A stretch of DNA of 64,000 bases from Candidatus Gastranaerophilales bacterium (GTDB taxonomy: Bacteria; Cyanobacteriota; Vampirovibrionia; Gastranaerophilales; Gastranaerophilaceae). Made by a program: the position numbers and the translations under genes. The stretch spans positions 98,693 through 162,692 of the forward strand of contig CANQJT010000005.1 in NCBI GenBank assembly GCA_947624325.1. Reading direction: 5' to 3'. Within the stretch, counting starts at the first letter, position 1. Every line of letters begins with the position of its first letter. The notes under the pieces are model-generated. The model saw nothing but the letters and a program-made list of their open reading frames with translations, had not been told where the DNA came from and did not search any database. Of the stretch, positions 56,919 through 64,000 are shown one piece after another.

Positions 56919-57515
56919 TTACTTTTTCATATACGGGCTTATAATGGAGCCTAAAATTTTTTCACAGAATTTTTCTGTACGTTCTTTATAGCTGTATTCT
57001 CCGCCTGAAATATCCCAGCACAGCATTTGACCGTAAAGAAGGTCTGTTAAGGTTTGAGTTAGCATTTCTACGGGAGTATCTTTTTTTAACTCGCCCTTTT
57101 GAATTGCATTATTAAGCAAACCGCTAAGCGCAGCGATATCCGCTGATAACTTCGTTTTCCCGTCAGGGAAAATATCAGGGTCAACTGAATTTCTAACCCA
57201 CTCTTGACACAATTTCAGGCTGCTATTTTCGATATATTGCGCAAAACTTGTCATATAGACTGTAAGACGTTTCTCTATTTCTGCATTATGTGTCAAAGCC
57301 TCATCATAAAGTTTTTGGAACATATAGTCACTTAAGGCAAAAACAATATCTTCCTTGCGTTTAAAATAGGTATAAAATGTTCCGTTTGATACACCAGAGG
57401 CTTTTGTAATTTCCTCAATAGACGTATTTATTAATCCTTTTTTACATATTATATTTTTTGCCGTTTCAATAAGCTTCTTTTTTGTTTCCATAGCGGCAAG
57501 CTGTCTTTTTGTCAC
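56919..57515 (-). CDS. TetR/AcrR family regulator, GTG start
   Basis: 198 residues from the GTG at 57515, chosen because GAGG lies 7 bases before it; the frame continues up to 57533. N-terminal HTH: TSIEEITKASGVSNGTFYTYFKRKED (given by its ends, ~30-55). C-terminal ligand domain with Trp/Tyr. Leads the operon with the Dxs-like gene and likely represses itself through the palindrome at 57568-57592. Confidence 0.88.
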   Translation of the reverse strand: MTKRQLAAMETKKKLIETAKNIICKKGLINTSIEEITKASGVSNGTFYTYFKRKEDIVFALSDYMFQKLYDEALTHNAEIEKRLTVYMTSFAQYIENSSLKLCQEWVRNSVDPDIFPDGKTKLSADIAALSGLLNNAIQKGELKKDTPVEMLTQTLTDLLYGQMLCWDISGGEYSYKERTEKFCEKILGSIISPYMKK

Positions 57516-57557
57516 AATTAATACCTCAAGCACTACCTCTTTACTTTTACAATTTTT

Positions 57558-57592
57558 ATTGTATCATATTCATTGAATGAAAGTCAATGAAT
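57558..57592. promoter_or_regulatory. TetR operator over the TetR-dxs promoter
   Basis: Perfect inverted repeat ATTCATTGA (57568-57576) / TCAATGAAT (57584-57592), 7-base centre. On the minus strand a -35 TTGACT (57582-57587) and -10 TACAAT (57558-57563), 18-base spacer, enclose it. Another ATTCATTA half-site follows at about 57596. The operator would also affect the divergent acetyltransferase gene. Confidence 0.75.
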
Positions 57593-57628
57593 ATTATTCA
57601 TTATTTTGTATATAATTGTGAGGTAACT

Positions 57629-58174
57629 ATGGAAGAAATAAGAATTGATGTCAGAAATCAAGAACCTGAAAGAATCGAAGAAGCAAGAAGAAGCTCTGAT
57701 TTATGTTTTAGAATAAATCAAACAAACCCAACGACTGGTGAATGTAAAGAACTTATTGACGAACTTTTTAATCACACTTTAGGGGAAAATACGGTTATTC
57801 ATCCTCCGATTTTTACGATTCTCGCAGATAAAGTTAAAATCGGCAAAAATGTTGTTATATTGAACGGTTTTCAATGTATGTCAGCCGGCGGACTTACTAT
57901 TGAAGATAACACAATGATTTCTCTAAATTGTACAATAGCAACAAATAACCACGATATGTATGAAAGGCATATTATTACCTGCAAACCCGTTCATATCAAG
58001 AAAAACGTGTGGATTGGAGTTAATGTAACAATTCTTCCGGGTGTTACAATCGGAGAAAATGCAGTAGTTGGCGCTGGTGCGGTAGTAACTAAAGATGTAC
58101 CGGATAACGCAGTTGTTGTCGGAAACCCTGCAAGGGTGATTAAATATTTGGATAAAGAAAAATTCAAATCTTAA
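57629..58174 (+). CDS. Hexapeptide-repeat O-acetyltransferase
   Basis: 181 residues from the ATG at 57629 (GAGGT upstream); a frame start at 57587 falls inside the operator. Beta-helix hexapeptides with IATNNHDMYERH (catalytic His), IKKNVWIGVNVTILPGV and VVGNPARVIKYL. Acetylates a sugar or similar acceptor with acetyl-CoA. Divergent from tetR and probably co-regulated with it. Confidence 0.88.
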   Translation: MEEIRIDVRNQEPERIEEARRSSDLCFRINQTNPTTGECKELIDELFNHTLGENTVIHPPIFTILADKVKIGKNVVILNGFQCMSAGGLTIEDNTMISLNCTIATNNHDMYERHIITCKPVHIKKNVWIGVNVTILPGVTIGENAVVGAGAVVTKDVPDNAVVVGNPARVIKYLDKEKFKS

Positions 58175-58269
58175 ATATAAATGTAAATAAATTTTAAAAT
58201 TACATTCAAAATCTGAAAAATTTGAAATAATTAAATTGTGTTATTTAGTTAAACAAAAAAGGGGATGTT

Positions 58270-58761
58270 ATGGTACAAGATAAATTTACTGATGAAATGC
58301 CCGAAGTTACGTTAATTCCAAAGCCGAGAAGAATTAATATAAATTGTACACAACAAATTCGAGCTTATGGGCTTTTTGATACTGTTACAGGTACACAGGT
58401 AAAAGACTTTGTAAAATGCAAGGGTGAAAAAATTGAATTTGATAACTTAGATCCGAATATGCACTATGATGTCGGAGTTATAGAAAATATGGGCAATGAA
58501 AAACCTCAATTTGCAATAATATGGAGTGCGCAAATGCGCGACATGACAGAAGAAATATTAAAAAATTCCAACGATTTACCTGTAATATATCCTTGTGTCT
58601 ATAAAATAAGATATAAAAACAATAATTCAAACGGTGTTTATGATATAGTAGATGATAACGGAGAAACTGTAGGTCAAGTCACAAAATTATCACCGCAAGG
58701 CGATAAGCCTGAATTTGTGATGATTTACACTTGCAGAATGAAAGATGACACGGTAAAATAA
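58270..58761 (+). CDS. Stand-alone copy of an unknown domain, paralogue of the MBL-fusion C-terminus
   Basis: 163 residues, beta-rich, no membrane segment, not recognised. It aligns end to end with residues ~263-425 of the MBL-fold protein at 60837-62114 (VTLIPKPRRI, KCKGEKIEFDNLDPNMHYDVGVIE, SNGVYDIVDD, MKDDTVK). AAAGGGGATGTT precedes the ATG. An 87-base stretch is identical at the DNA level between the two copies. Followed 23 bases later by bioG. Confidence 0.65.
   Translation: MVQDKFTDEMPEVTLIPKPRRININCTQQIRAYGLFDTVTGTQVKDFVKCKGEKIEFDNLDPNMHYDVGVIENMGNEKPQFAIIWSAQMRDMTEEILKNSNDLPVIYPCVYKIRYKNNNSNGVYDIVDDNGETVGQVTKLSPQGDKPEFVMIYTCRMKDDTVK
58399..58485. repeat. 87-base direct repeat, copy 1
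   Basis: Identical to 61752-61838 base by base, inside paralogous coding regions whose flanks diverge clearly. Suggests recent duplication with gene conversion or strong local constraint. Confidence 0.9.
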
Positions 58762-58784
58762 TTACTTTAAGATATAGGTTATAA

Positions 58785-59450
58785 ATGAAGCAATATTTAA
58801 TAAATAAAAATTCAGATGAGTTATTACTGTTTTTTACCGGCTGGGGCTGTGATGAATATGAATTTGAGCATCTTGAATCCAAATGCGATGTGTTGCTTTT
58901 GTATGATTACTCGGATTTAAATTTTAATTTTGATTTTTCCAAGTACAAAAAAATCAATTTAATTGCGTTTTCGGCAGGTGTTTTTGTTGCATCAATTTTC
59001 AATTTTATCCGTTTCAAGATACATAATATTGATAAAAAAATAGCAATAGCAGGAAATCCTTATTTATTTGACGAGCACTTAGGACTTTCAAAAAAAATAC
59101 AAGAACTGCTTTATAACGTAAATGAAAACAATGCGGATGAATTTGCAAGAAATTATTTAATAAAAACAGATGAAGAATGGGAAAAATTCCACCATTCAAA
59201 AAGAACAATCGAAAGCTGTAAAAAAGAATTAAACAGTTTAAAAGAACTTTATAAAACAAATAAACAAAATATTATAGATATATATAATGAGGCAATATTT
59301 GGCGAAGACGACCCTATTTTCAATGTATCCTCTCAAAAAGAATTCTATCAAAACAGATTGCATTGTATAAAAAATGCACGTCATAGTATATTTTTTAAAA
59401 TAAAAAATTACGAACAAATATTTGATTTTAATTTTTCCGATTATTTATGA
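58785..59450 (+). CDS. bioG: BioG-like pimeloyl-ACP methyl esterase (DUF452)
   Basis: 221 residues, alpha/beta hydrolase. LLFFTGWGCDEYEF near the N-terminus and nucleophile S63 in AFSAGVF are typical of BioG/DUF452. Would release pimeloyl-ACP in biotin synthesis; no other bio gene is in the window, so the role is inferred from family. Same direction as the preceding unknown gene. Confidence 0.8.
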   Translation: MKQYLINKNSDELLLFFTGWGCDEYEFEHLESKCDVLLLYDYSDLNFNFDFSKYKKINLIAFSAGVFVASIFNFIRFKIHNIDKKIAIAGNPYLFDEHLGLSKKIQELLYNVNENNADEFARNYLIKTDEEWEKFHHSKRTIESCKKELNSLKELYKTNKQNIIDIYNEAIFGEDDPIFNVSSQKEFYQNRLHCIKNARHSIFFKIKNYEQIFDFNFSDYL

Positions 59451-59520
59451 TTTTAATATCATAAGTCGGGCAAAATTTATATCACGATTCTAAATTATTG
59501 TAATCAGGCTCTAATTATTT

Positions 59521-60099
59521 TTAAGAGTTTGTTTTATACAAATAACAATTTTTTGTATGGCCATTTATTATTCCTATTGCTTGAAGATAGGAATATATTA
59601 TTGTAGTTCCGACAAAAGTCATTCCTCTTTTTTTTAAATCTTTTGAAATTTTATCCGATATTGGGCTTGAAGTTCTGATATCACAGCTTTCATAAATGAT
59701 TTTATTATCCGAAAAAGCCCAAATATATTTATCAAAACTGCCGAATTCTTTTTGTATCTGCTTAAATATAATACTGTTTTTTATACTTGCTTTTATTTTT
59801 AATTTATTTCTTATAATCTCTTGATTATTAAGCAGAGTTTTGATTTTTTCTTCGTCATATTTAATTATTTTATCAATATCAAAGTTATCGTAGGCTTTGC
59901 GAAAATTTTCTCTTTTATTTAAAATACATTCCCAAGAAAGCCCTGCTTGAAAACTTTCTAAGATTAATAATTCATATAAAAGTTTATCATTATGACAAGG
60001 TTTTGACCATTCTTCATCGTGATATTTGACATACAAAGGTTTTTTTAAATTAACCCAAAAACATCTGTTCTTTTGCGTATGTAAATTATCTCTATTCAT
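59521..60099 (-). CDS. tag: DNA-3-methyladenine glycosylase I
   Basis: Base excision repair of 3-methyladenine. RCFWVNLKKPLYVKYHDEEW at the start (Cys and YHDEEWG-type motif), LILESFQAGLSWECIL, and a C-terminal ending with His/Cys (NGHTKNCYLY) that completes the zinc site. 192 residues, standard. Confidence 0.94.
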   Translation of the reverse strand: MNRDNLHTQKNRCFWVNLKKPLYVKYHDEEWSKPCHNDKLLYELLILESFQAGLSWECILNKRENFRKAYDNFDIDKIIKYDEEKIKTLLNNQEIIRNKLKIKASIKNSIIFKQIQKEFGSFDKYIWAFSDNKIIYESCDIRTSSPISDKISKDLKKRGMTFVGTTIIYSYLQAIGIINGHTKNCYLYKTNS

Positions 60100-60127
60100 T
60101 AATTGAACTCGCCTATTTAAAGCTTAT

Positions 60128-60700
60128 TTACCTTTGACAGTGATGTCCTTCTTCGTGATGATGGCAGTGATGATGGTCGCTTCCTTCCCCTCCGCAAGAG
60201 TTTTTGCCTGATTCAAGAGTATTTGACATATATTTTTCTAATATCTCTCTAATTGGTAATTCAGGACACCCTGCAACAACTTCAATGCCGTTTTGTGCAA
60301 ATGACATCATAGGTCTTGCGCCCATTCCTCCTGCTAAGACTTTGCTCACACCTTGAGAAGCTATCCAATTTGCACTTTGGCAAGAAATACCTTCATTAGG
60401 TACTTTTTCTTCAATATTTAATATTTTTTTTGAGGCAGGGTCTACTTCTGCTATCGTAAATGAATCACAATGCCCAAAATGAGCGCATAATTTGCCATTA
60501 CTTGTCGGAATACATAGTTTCATAATTTTATCTCCTTTTAATTTTTCAGTATTTGTCTGTAATAAAATAGCGCTTTCTAATGCTTCAGTTTCAGTGATAT
60601 TATGATTTTTTGCGTAATCACGCAGTATATTTAAAATATCTTCGTTTATTCTTCTTGTAAACGGCACTTTTTTAAGACAGGTCTTTTTTCTGCCTGACAT
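60128..60700 (-). CDS. Ribbon-helix-helix domain fused to NifX/NifB-type FeMo-cofactor-binding domain
   Basis: Start at the ATG at 60700 is preferred because longer starts (60739, 60760) fall on or before the predicted transcription start. N-terminal ~1-58 looks like an RHH/Arc-like domain (VPFTRRINEDILNILRDYA). The second part begins at an internal ATG (60523) and is a dinitrogenase iron-molybdenum-cofactor-type domain (CIPTSNGKLCAHFGHCD, CQSANWIASQGVSKVLAGGMGARP), ending in a His-rich metal-binding tail. AAAGGAG lies just before the internal ATG, so two products are possible. Confidence 0.7.
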   Translation of the reverse strand: MSGRKKTCLKKVPFTRRINEDILNILRDYAKNHNITETEALESAILLQTNTEKLKGDKIMKLCIPTSNGKLCAHFGHCDSFTIAEVDPASKKILNIEEKVPNEGISCQSANWIASQGVSKVLAGGMGARPMMSFAQNGIEVVAGCPELPIREILEKYMSNTLESGKNSCGGEGSDHHHCHHHEEGHHCQR

Positions 60701-60745
60701 TTCACGTTTACCACCCCATTTTGAATTACAACATTTCATAATTAA

Positions 60746-60774
60746 ACTATCGCAAAACATCTTGATTATGTCAA
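60746..60774 (-). promoter_or_regulatory. Promoter of the RHH-NifX gene
   Basis: Minus-strand TTGACA (60769-60774), 17-base spacer, GATAGT (60746-60751). The consensus -35 and spacing support it, and it rules against the ATG at 60760 as start. Confidence 0.55.
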
Positions 60775-60836
60775 TACTTTTTCAAGTTGCATTTTAAATT
60801 AATTTATGATAGTTTTTAAAAAAAAGGAGGATAGCT

Positions 60837-62114
60837 ATGCAAATTCATCAAATCAGAAATGCAACAATTATTGTAACCTACAACAATAAAAGATTTTTAA
60901 TTGACCCGTGGTTAATGCCAAAAGAATACATGCCGGGTTTCGATGTAGGTTTAAACTCTGATGTAAGGCAGCCAAGAGTTGAACTACCGCTTCCTATTGA
61001 AAAAATTGTTGATGTTGATGCGGTTATTTTAACTCACTACCATCCTGATCACTGGGATGATTTTGCAGCAAAAGCAATTAATAAAAACCTGCCTTTCTTT
61101 GTACAGTCAGAAATTGACAAAGACATCATAGAAAATTTAGGTTTTAAAGATGTAAGAGTTATAAGTGAAAACGGTACTGAGTTTGAAGGGATAAAATTAT
61201 ATAAAACTAACTGTCAGCACGGAAAAAGAGAAACAGTTAAACCCTTATGTCTAAAAGCAGGTTTGCCGTATGACTCTATGGGAATAGTATTTAAATCTGA
61301 AAATGAAAAAACTCTGTACGTTGCAGGCGATACCATTTGGTGCGAAGAAGTAAAAGCTGCTCTTGATAAGCACAATCCCGATGTAATTGTTACAAATTCT
61401 TGCGGTGCTACTGTTATAAACGGTGAAAGATTAATTATGAATTTAGATGATATGAAAGAAATTTCATCATACTGTAAAAATTCAAAAATTATAGCAAGCC
61501 ATATGGATACGGTAAGCCACTTAACTGTTACAAGAGATGATATTAAAAATCTGAAATTAGATAATGTTTTAGTGCCTGATGATAATGAAATTGTGACATT
61601 TGTTAAACAGAGAGGTGATGTTATGGAGCAAAATAAATTTTCAAATGAAATGCCTAAAGTTACGTTAGTTCCTAAACCAAGAAGAATTGCAATAGATTGT
61701 ACACTTCTGCAGCGAGCTTATGCACTTTTTGATACTAAAACAGGTACACAAGTAAAAGACTTTGTAAAATGCAAGGGTGAAAAAATTGAATTTGATAACT
61801 TAGATCCGAATATGCACTATGATGTCGGAGTTATAGAAGATATGGGCGATGAAAAACCACAATTTTCAATAATATGGAATAACTCTATGCGTGATACTAC
61901 TGATGAGATATTAAAAAATTCTAATGACTTACCTATCATATATCCTCCTGCCTATCGAATAAAATACAATGACAACAATTCAAACGGTGTTTATGACATA
62001 GTAGATGATGGTGGTGAAACAGTCGGACAAGTCGTAAAATTATCACCTCAAGGCGAAAAACCTTATATTCGTTATGTTTTATCTTTCAGAATGAAAGATG
62101 ATACGATAAAATAA
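60837..62114 (+). CDS. Metallo-beta-lactamase-fold hydrolase fused to the unknown domain
   Basis: 425 residues. Residues 1-~255 form an UlaG/YycJ-like MBL domain with metal ligands HYHPDHWDD (67-75), NCQHGK (~135), AGDTIW (~170) and SHMDTV (~235). Residues 263-425 are the domain that also occurs alone at 58270-58761. Between them lie AGAGGTGATGTT and an ATG (61623), the same leader as before the stand-alone gene, so the second half may also be translated separately. AAAGGAGG precedes the main ATG. Substrate unknown. Confidence 0.75.
   Translation: MQIHQIRNATIIVTYNNKRFLIDPWLMPKEYMPGFDVGLNSDVRQPRVELPLPIEKIVDVDAVILTHYHPDHWDDFAAKAINKNLPFFVQSEIDKDIIENLGFKDVRVISENGTEFEGIKLYKTNCQHGKRETVKPLCLKAGLPYDSMGIVFKSENEKTLYVAGDTIWCEEVKAALDKHNPDVIVTNSCGATVINGERLIMNLDDMKEISSYCKNSKIIASHMDTVSHLTVTRDDIKNLKLDNVLVPDDNEIVTFVKQRGDVMEQNKFSNEMPKVTLVPKPRRIAIDCTLLQRAYALFDTKTGTQVKDFVKCKGEKIEFDNLDPNMHYDVGVIEDMGDEKPQFSIIWNNSMRDTTDEILKNSNDLPIIYPPAYRIKYNDNNSNGVYDIVDDGGETVGQVVKLSPQGEKPYIRYVLSFRMKDDTIK
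61752..61838. repeat. 87-base direct repeat, copy 2
   Basis: Identical to 58399-58485; lies in the C-terminal domain of the MBL fusion. Confidence 0.9.
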
Positions 62115-62181
62115 TTACTTTATGTTATAGGTTAAATTAAAAAACCAAACAATGAGGTTATTTTTATGTTATATATAAACT

Positions 62182-62607
62182 ATGGCATTGAATAAACGGG
62201 AAAAACAATTTTTTAATTTTATCATCGGATTTTTAATTTTAATCGGATTTTATTTTTTAAGTTTTTATATATTAAAACTTTTGCACATTGCTTTTCCACC
62301 TGCGATTTTAGGCTTAATTCTATTTTCTTTTGCTCTTATTGAAGGGATTATAAAAGAAAGTTGGATTAAAGATGCTTGCGAGTTTTTAATAAATAATATG
62401 GCAATGTTTCTTGTTCCTTTTATTGGCGGTCTTATTGTTTATAAATCTTTATTGATGAAAAATTGGCTTGTTATTTTGGTGGTAATTTTTATCTCAACGA
62501 CTGTAATTATTGCAGTTACAGGTTTGTTTGTAGAATGGGGAATAAAGCTTTTAAGACTTAATAAAATGAAAACAGTTAATAAAAATAAGGAATTAAATTA
62601 TGATTAA
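62182..62607 (+). CDS. lrgA: LrgA/CidA family membrane protein
   Basis: 141 residues, four membrane segments; FPPAILGLILFSFAL and NNMAMFLVPFIGGLIVY are the family's conserved blocks. Holin-like regulator of murein hydrolase activity or pyruvate/overflow transport (family knowledge). Its last 8 bases overlap lrgB. Confidence 0.88.
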   Translation: MALNKREKQFFNFIIGFLILIGFYFLSFYILKLLHIAFPPAILGLILFSFALIEGIIKESWIKDACEFLINNMAMFLVPFIGGLIVYKSLLMKNWLVILVVIFISTTVIIAVTGLFVEWGIKLLRLNKMKTVNKNKELNYD

Positions 62608-63286
62608 TCCTTTTGGCTTGATAATTACTGTTTTATACTTTAAACTTGGTCAATTCTTTAAGAGAATTAAATTCATAGGGAAGTTTCCGCCTATTGTTAT
62701 TGCAGGTATTTTATTAATAATTACTTTAAAAATATTTAAAATTGATTTTGATAGATATAATGAAAGTGCTTGCTACTTAACACTTTGCTTAATTCCTGCA
62801 ACAATTGCACTCGGATATCCTATATATAAGAATTTAGAACTTTTGAAAAAGTATAAAAGAATAATATATAGTGCCTTTTTTGTAGCAACAGTTACTGCAA
62901 TTTCAGCTACTTATATCATAGCAAAATTCTGTCATAGCGAATTAAATATAATTGAATCTATGCTTCCTAAATCTACAACAGCCCCTATTGCAATAGAAAT
63001 ATCAAAAATGGCAGACGGAATTCCCGAATTAACTGCCTGTGTAGTTGTTTTAACAGGAGTATTCGGAGCAATGTTCGGACATAAAATATTAAAATTGATA
63101 AAAGTAAAAAGTGATATTGCTATAGGATTGTCAATAGGTGCGGCAAGCCATGTTATAGGTACCGCAAAATGCGTTGAAACAAAACACGAAAAACAAATAG
63201 CAATGGCATCTGTGGCTCTTGTTATTATAGGAATTTTAACAACAATAACAGTTCCTTTATTTTTGCATATTATAGGTGCTAAATAA
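62600..63286 (+). CDS. lrgB: LrgB/CidB family membrane protein
   Basis: 228 residues, about seven membrane segments. MLPKSTTAPIAIEIS, GVFGAMFGHKILKL and GAASHVIGTAKC are diagnostic. Works with LrgA; the two are translationally coupled by the overlap. Confidence 0.9.
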   Translation: MINPFGLIITVLYFKLGQFFKRIKFIGKFPPIVIAGILLIITLKIFKIDFDRYNESACYLTLCLIPATIALGYPIYKNLELLKKYKRIIYSAFFVATVTAISATYIIAKFCHSELNIIESMLPKSTTAPIAIEISKMADGIPELTACVVVLTGVFGAMFGHKILKLIKVKSDIAIGLSIGAASHVIGTAKCVETKHEKQIAMASVALVIIGILTTITVPLFLHIIGAK

Positions 63287-63332
63287 TCAAAAAAACCGTT
63301 ATTAACAGTATATAAAACAATTAAAATTGCAG

Positions 63333-64000
63333 TTAATCATGAATTTTATATGCTTTTAATAAAGTTTCGCCAAATGATAAATTATCGGGATTGTGCGAGC
63401 CAAATCCTTTATCAATAGCACGAATTTTTGTCATATCATCTTCATCAAGCGAAAAATCAAATACTTCAAAGTTTTCTTTAATATGAGTAATTGATGTTGA
63501 TTTCGGGATAGGAATAATACCTTCTTCAATGTGCCACCTTAGAATAACTTGGGAAACCGATTTATTATATTTTTTTGCAGTTGATTTTAAAACTTCGTTT
63601 TCAAAAAGTTCTCTGTTTCCATGTCCTAAAGGATACCAAGCCTGCATTTTAATATCATAAGGCGACATAAATTCTCTTAATTTTTTTTGTTGAAACAAAG
63701 GATTGCATTCCATCTGATTTATTACGGGTTTGATTTTCATTTCGGGAAGTAATTTTTCTAAAAATCCTATTGTATGATTACTTATTCCGATTGATTTTAT
63801 CTTTCCTTCCCCAACTGCTTCTTCTAATGCCTTCCAAGCGCCTTTTGTATCAAAATAAGGTTGGTGGAGCAAATATAAATCAATATAATCAACATTAAGG
63901 TTTTTTAGTGATGTATATAAGTCATTATTCATAGCACAAACACCATAAATCCAACTCGGAAGCATTGGAACACCACTTCCGAGTATTGTGTCTGTTTTGT
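63333..64000 (-). CDS. Aldo-keto reductase, 5' end outside window, odd N-terminal part
   Basis: Barrel motifs of the AKR family are clear: NVDYIDLYLLHQP, EGKIKSIGISNH, PVINQMECNP (Asn-Gln), AWYPLGHG, IPIPKSTS. Catalytic Tyr and Lys would lie earlier. The frame continues to the window edge, but the residues before the first motif (TILGSGVPMLPSWIYG) do not look like the K-x-W region expected there. Either the enzyme has been rearranged or the sequence joins two pieces. NADPH-dependent carbonyl reduction is the family role. Confidence 0.8.
   Translation of the reverse strand, partial: KTDTILGSGVPMLPSWIYGVCAMNNDLYTSLKNLNVDYIDLYLLHQPYFDTKGAWKALEEAVGEGKIKSIGISNHTIGFLEKLLPEMKIKPVINQMECNPLFQQKKLREFMSPYDIKMQAWYPLGHGNRELFENEVLKSTAKKYNKSVSQVILRWHIEEGIIPIPKSTSITHIKENFEVFDFSLDEDDMTKIRAIDKGFGSHNPDNLSFGETLLKAYKIHD

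Overview
The window reads as about 64 kb of a low-G+C, diderm gut-type bacterium. The MEP-pathway genes, HydG, FlhB with an adjacent sigma factor, many TPR proteins, and small lineage-type proteins with N-terminal Phe-x-Gly patterns fit Candidatus Gastranaerophilales (Vampirovibrionia/'Melainabacteria'). That placement is recognition from memory, not a database result.

Left arm (1-10 kb) is accessory DNA. It starts with two overlapping adenine DNA methyltransferase genes (the first cut by the window edge) and a helical protein with a HEPN-like RNxxxH motif. Next comes a compact transposon core, visibly richer in G+C: tyrosine recombinase and XRE repressor on the minus strand, facing a MuA-like DDE transposase, MuB-like ATPase and a third protein. 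To its right lie a Beta-family (PF14350-like) gene, driven by a promoter whose -10 is covered by an 11-bp palindrome, and a convergent, 3'-overlapping sce7726-type gene with a PD-(D/E)XK-like motif. A structured gap and two tRNA genes (Asn-GTT, Thr-CGT) close the arm.

The centre (10-49 kb) is mostly housekeeping: ispG, ychF, flhB/sigma, apt, maf, ald, pyrF, uvrA, rpsA, ispH, LemA/DUF2207, hydG, an ACT/PFL pair and several large lineage-type proteins. It also holds an MBOAT/SGNH O-acylation pair and a WG-repeat gene broken by three lesions. ispH seems to start at a CTG codon behind a good promoter.

The right arm (49-64 kb) carries surface-modification genes: a nucleotidyltransferase / PqqD-like / polysaccharide pyruvyl transferase operon and an acyltransferase-3 gene. 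It continues with a TetR-controlled short Dxs-like gene, acetyltransferases, bioG, tag, a NifX-like protein, an MBL-fold fusion protein, lrgAB and a truncated aldo-keto reductase.

The most notable pattern is five homopolymeric G/C tracts of 9-11 bases in an AT-rich genome. Three lie inside genes of cell-surface glycan type (GT-D-like, pyruvyl transferase, acyltransferase), one precedes the promoter of ispH, and one sits in the leader of the nucleotidyltransferase operon. The pyruvyl transferase is one C out of frame, and adding a single C rebuilds a continuous 388-residue protein. This is what a slipped-strand phase-variation system for surface glycans would look like.
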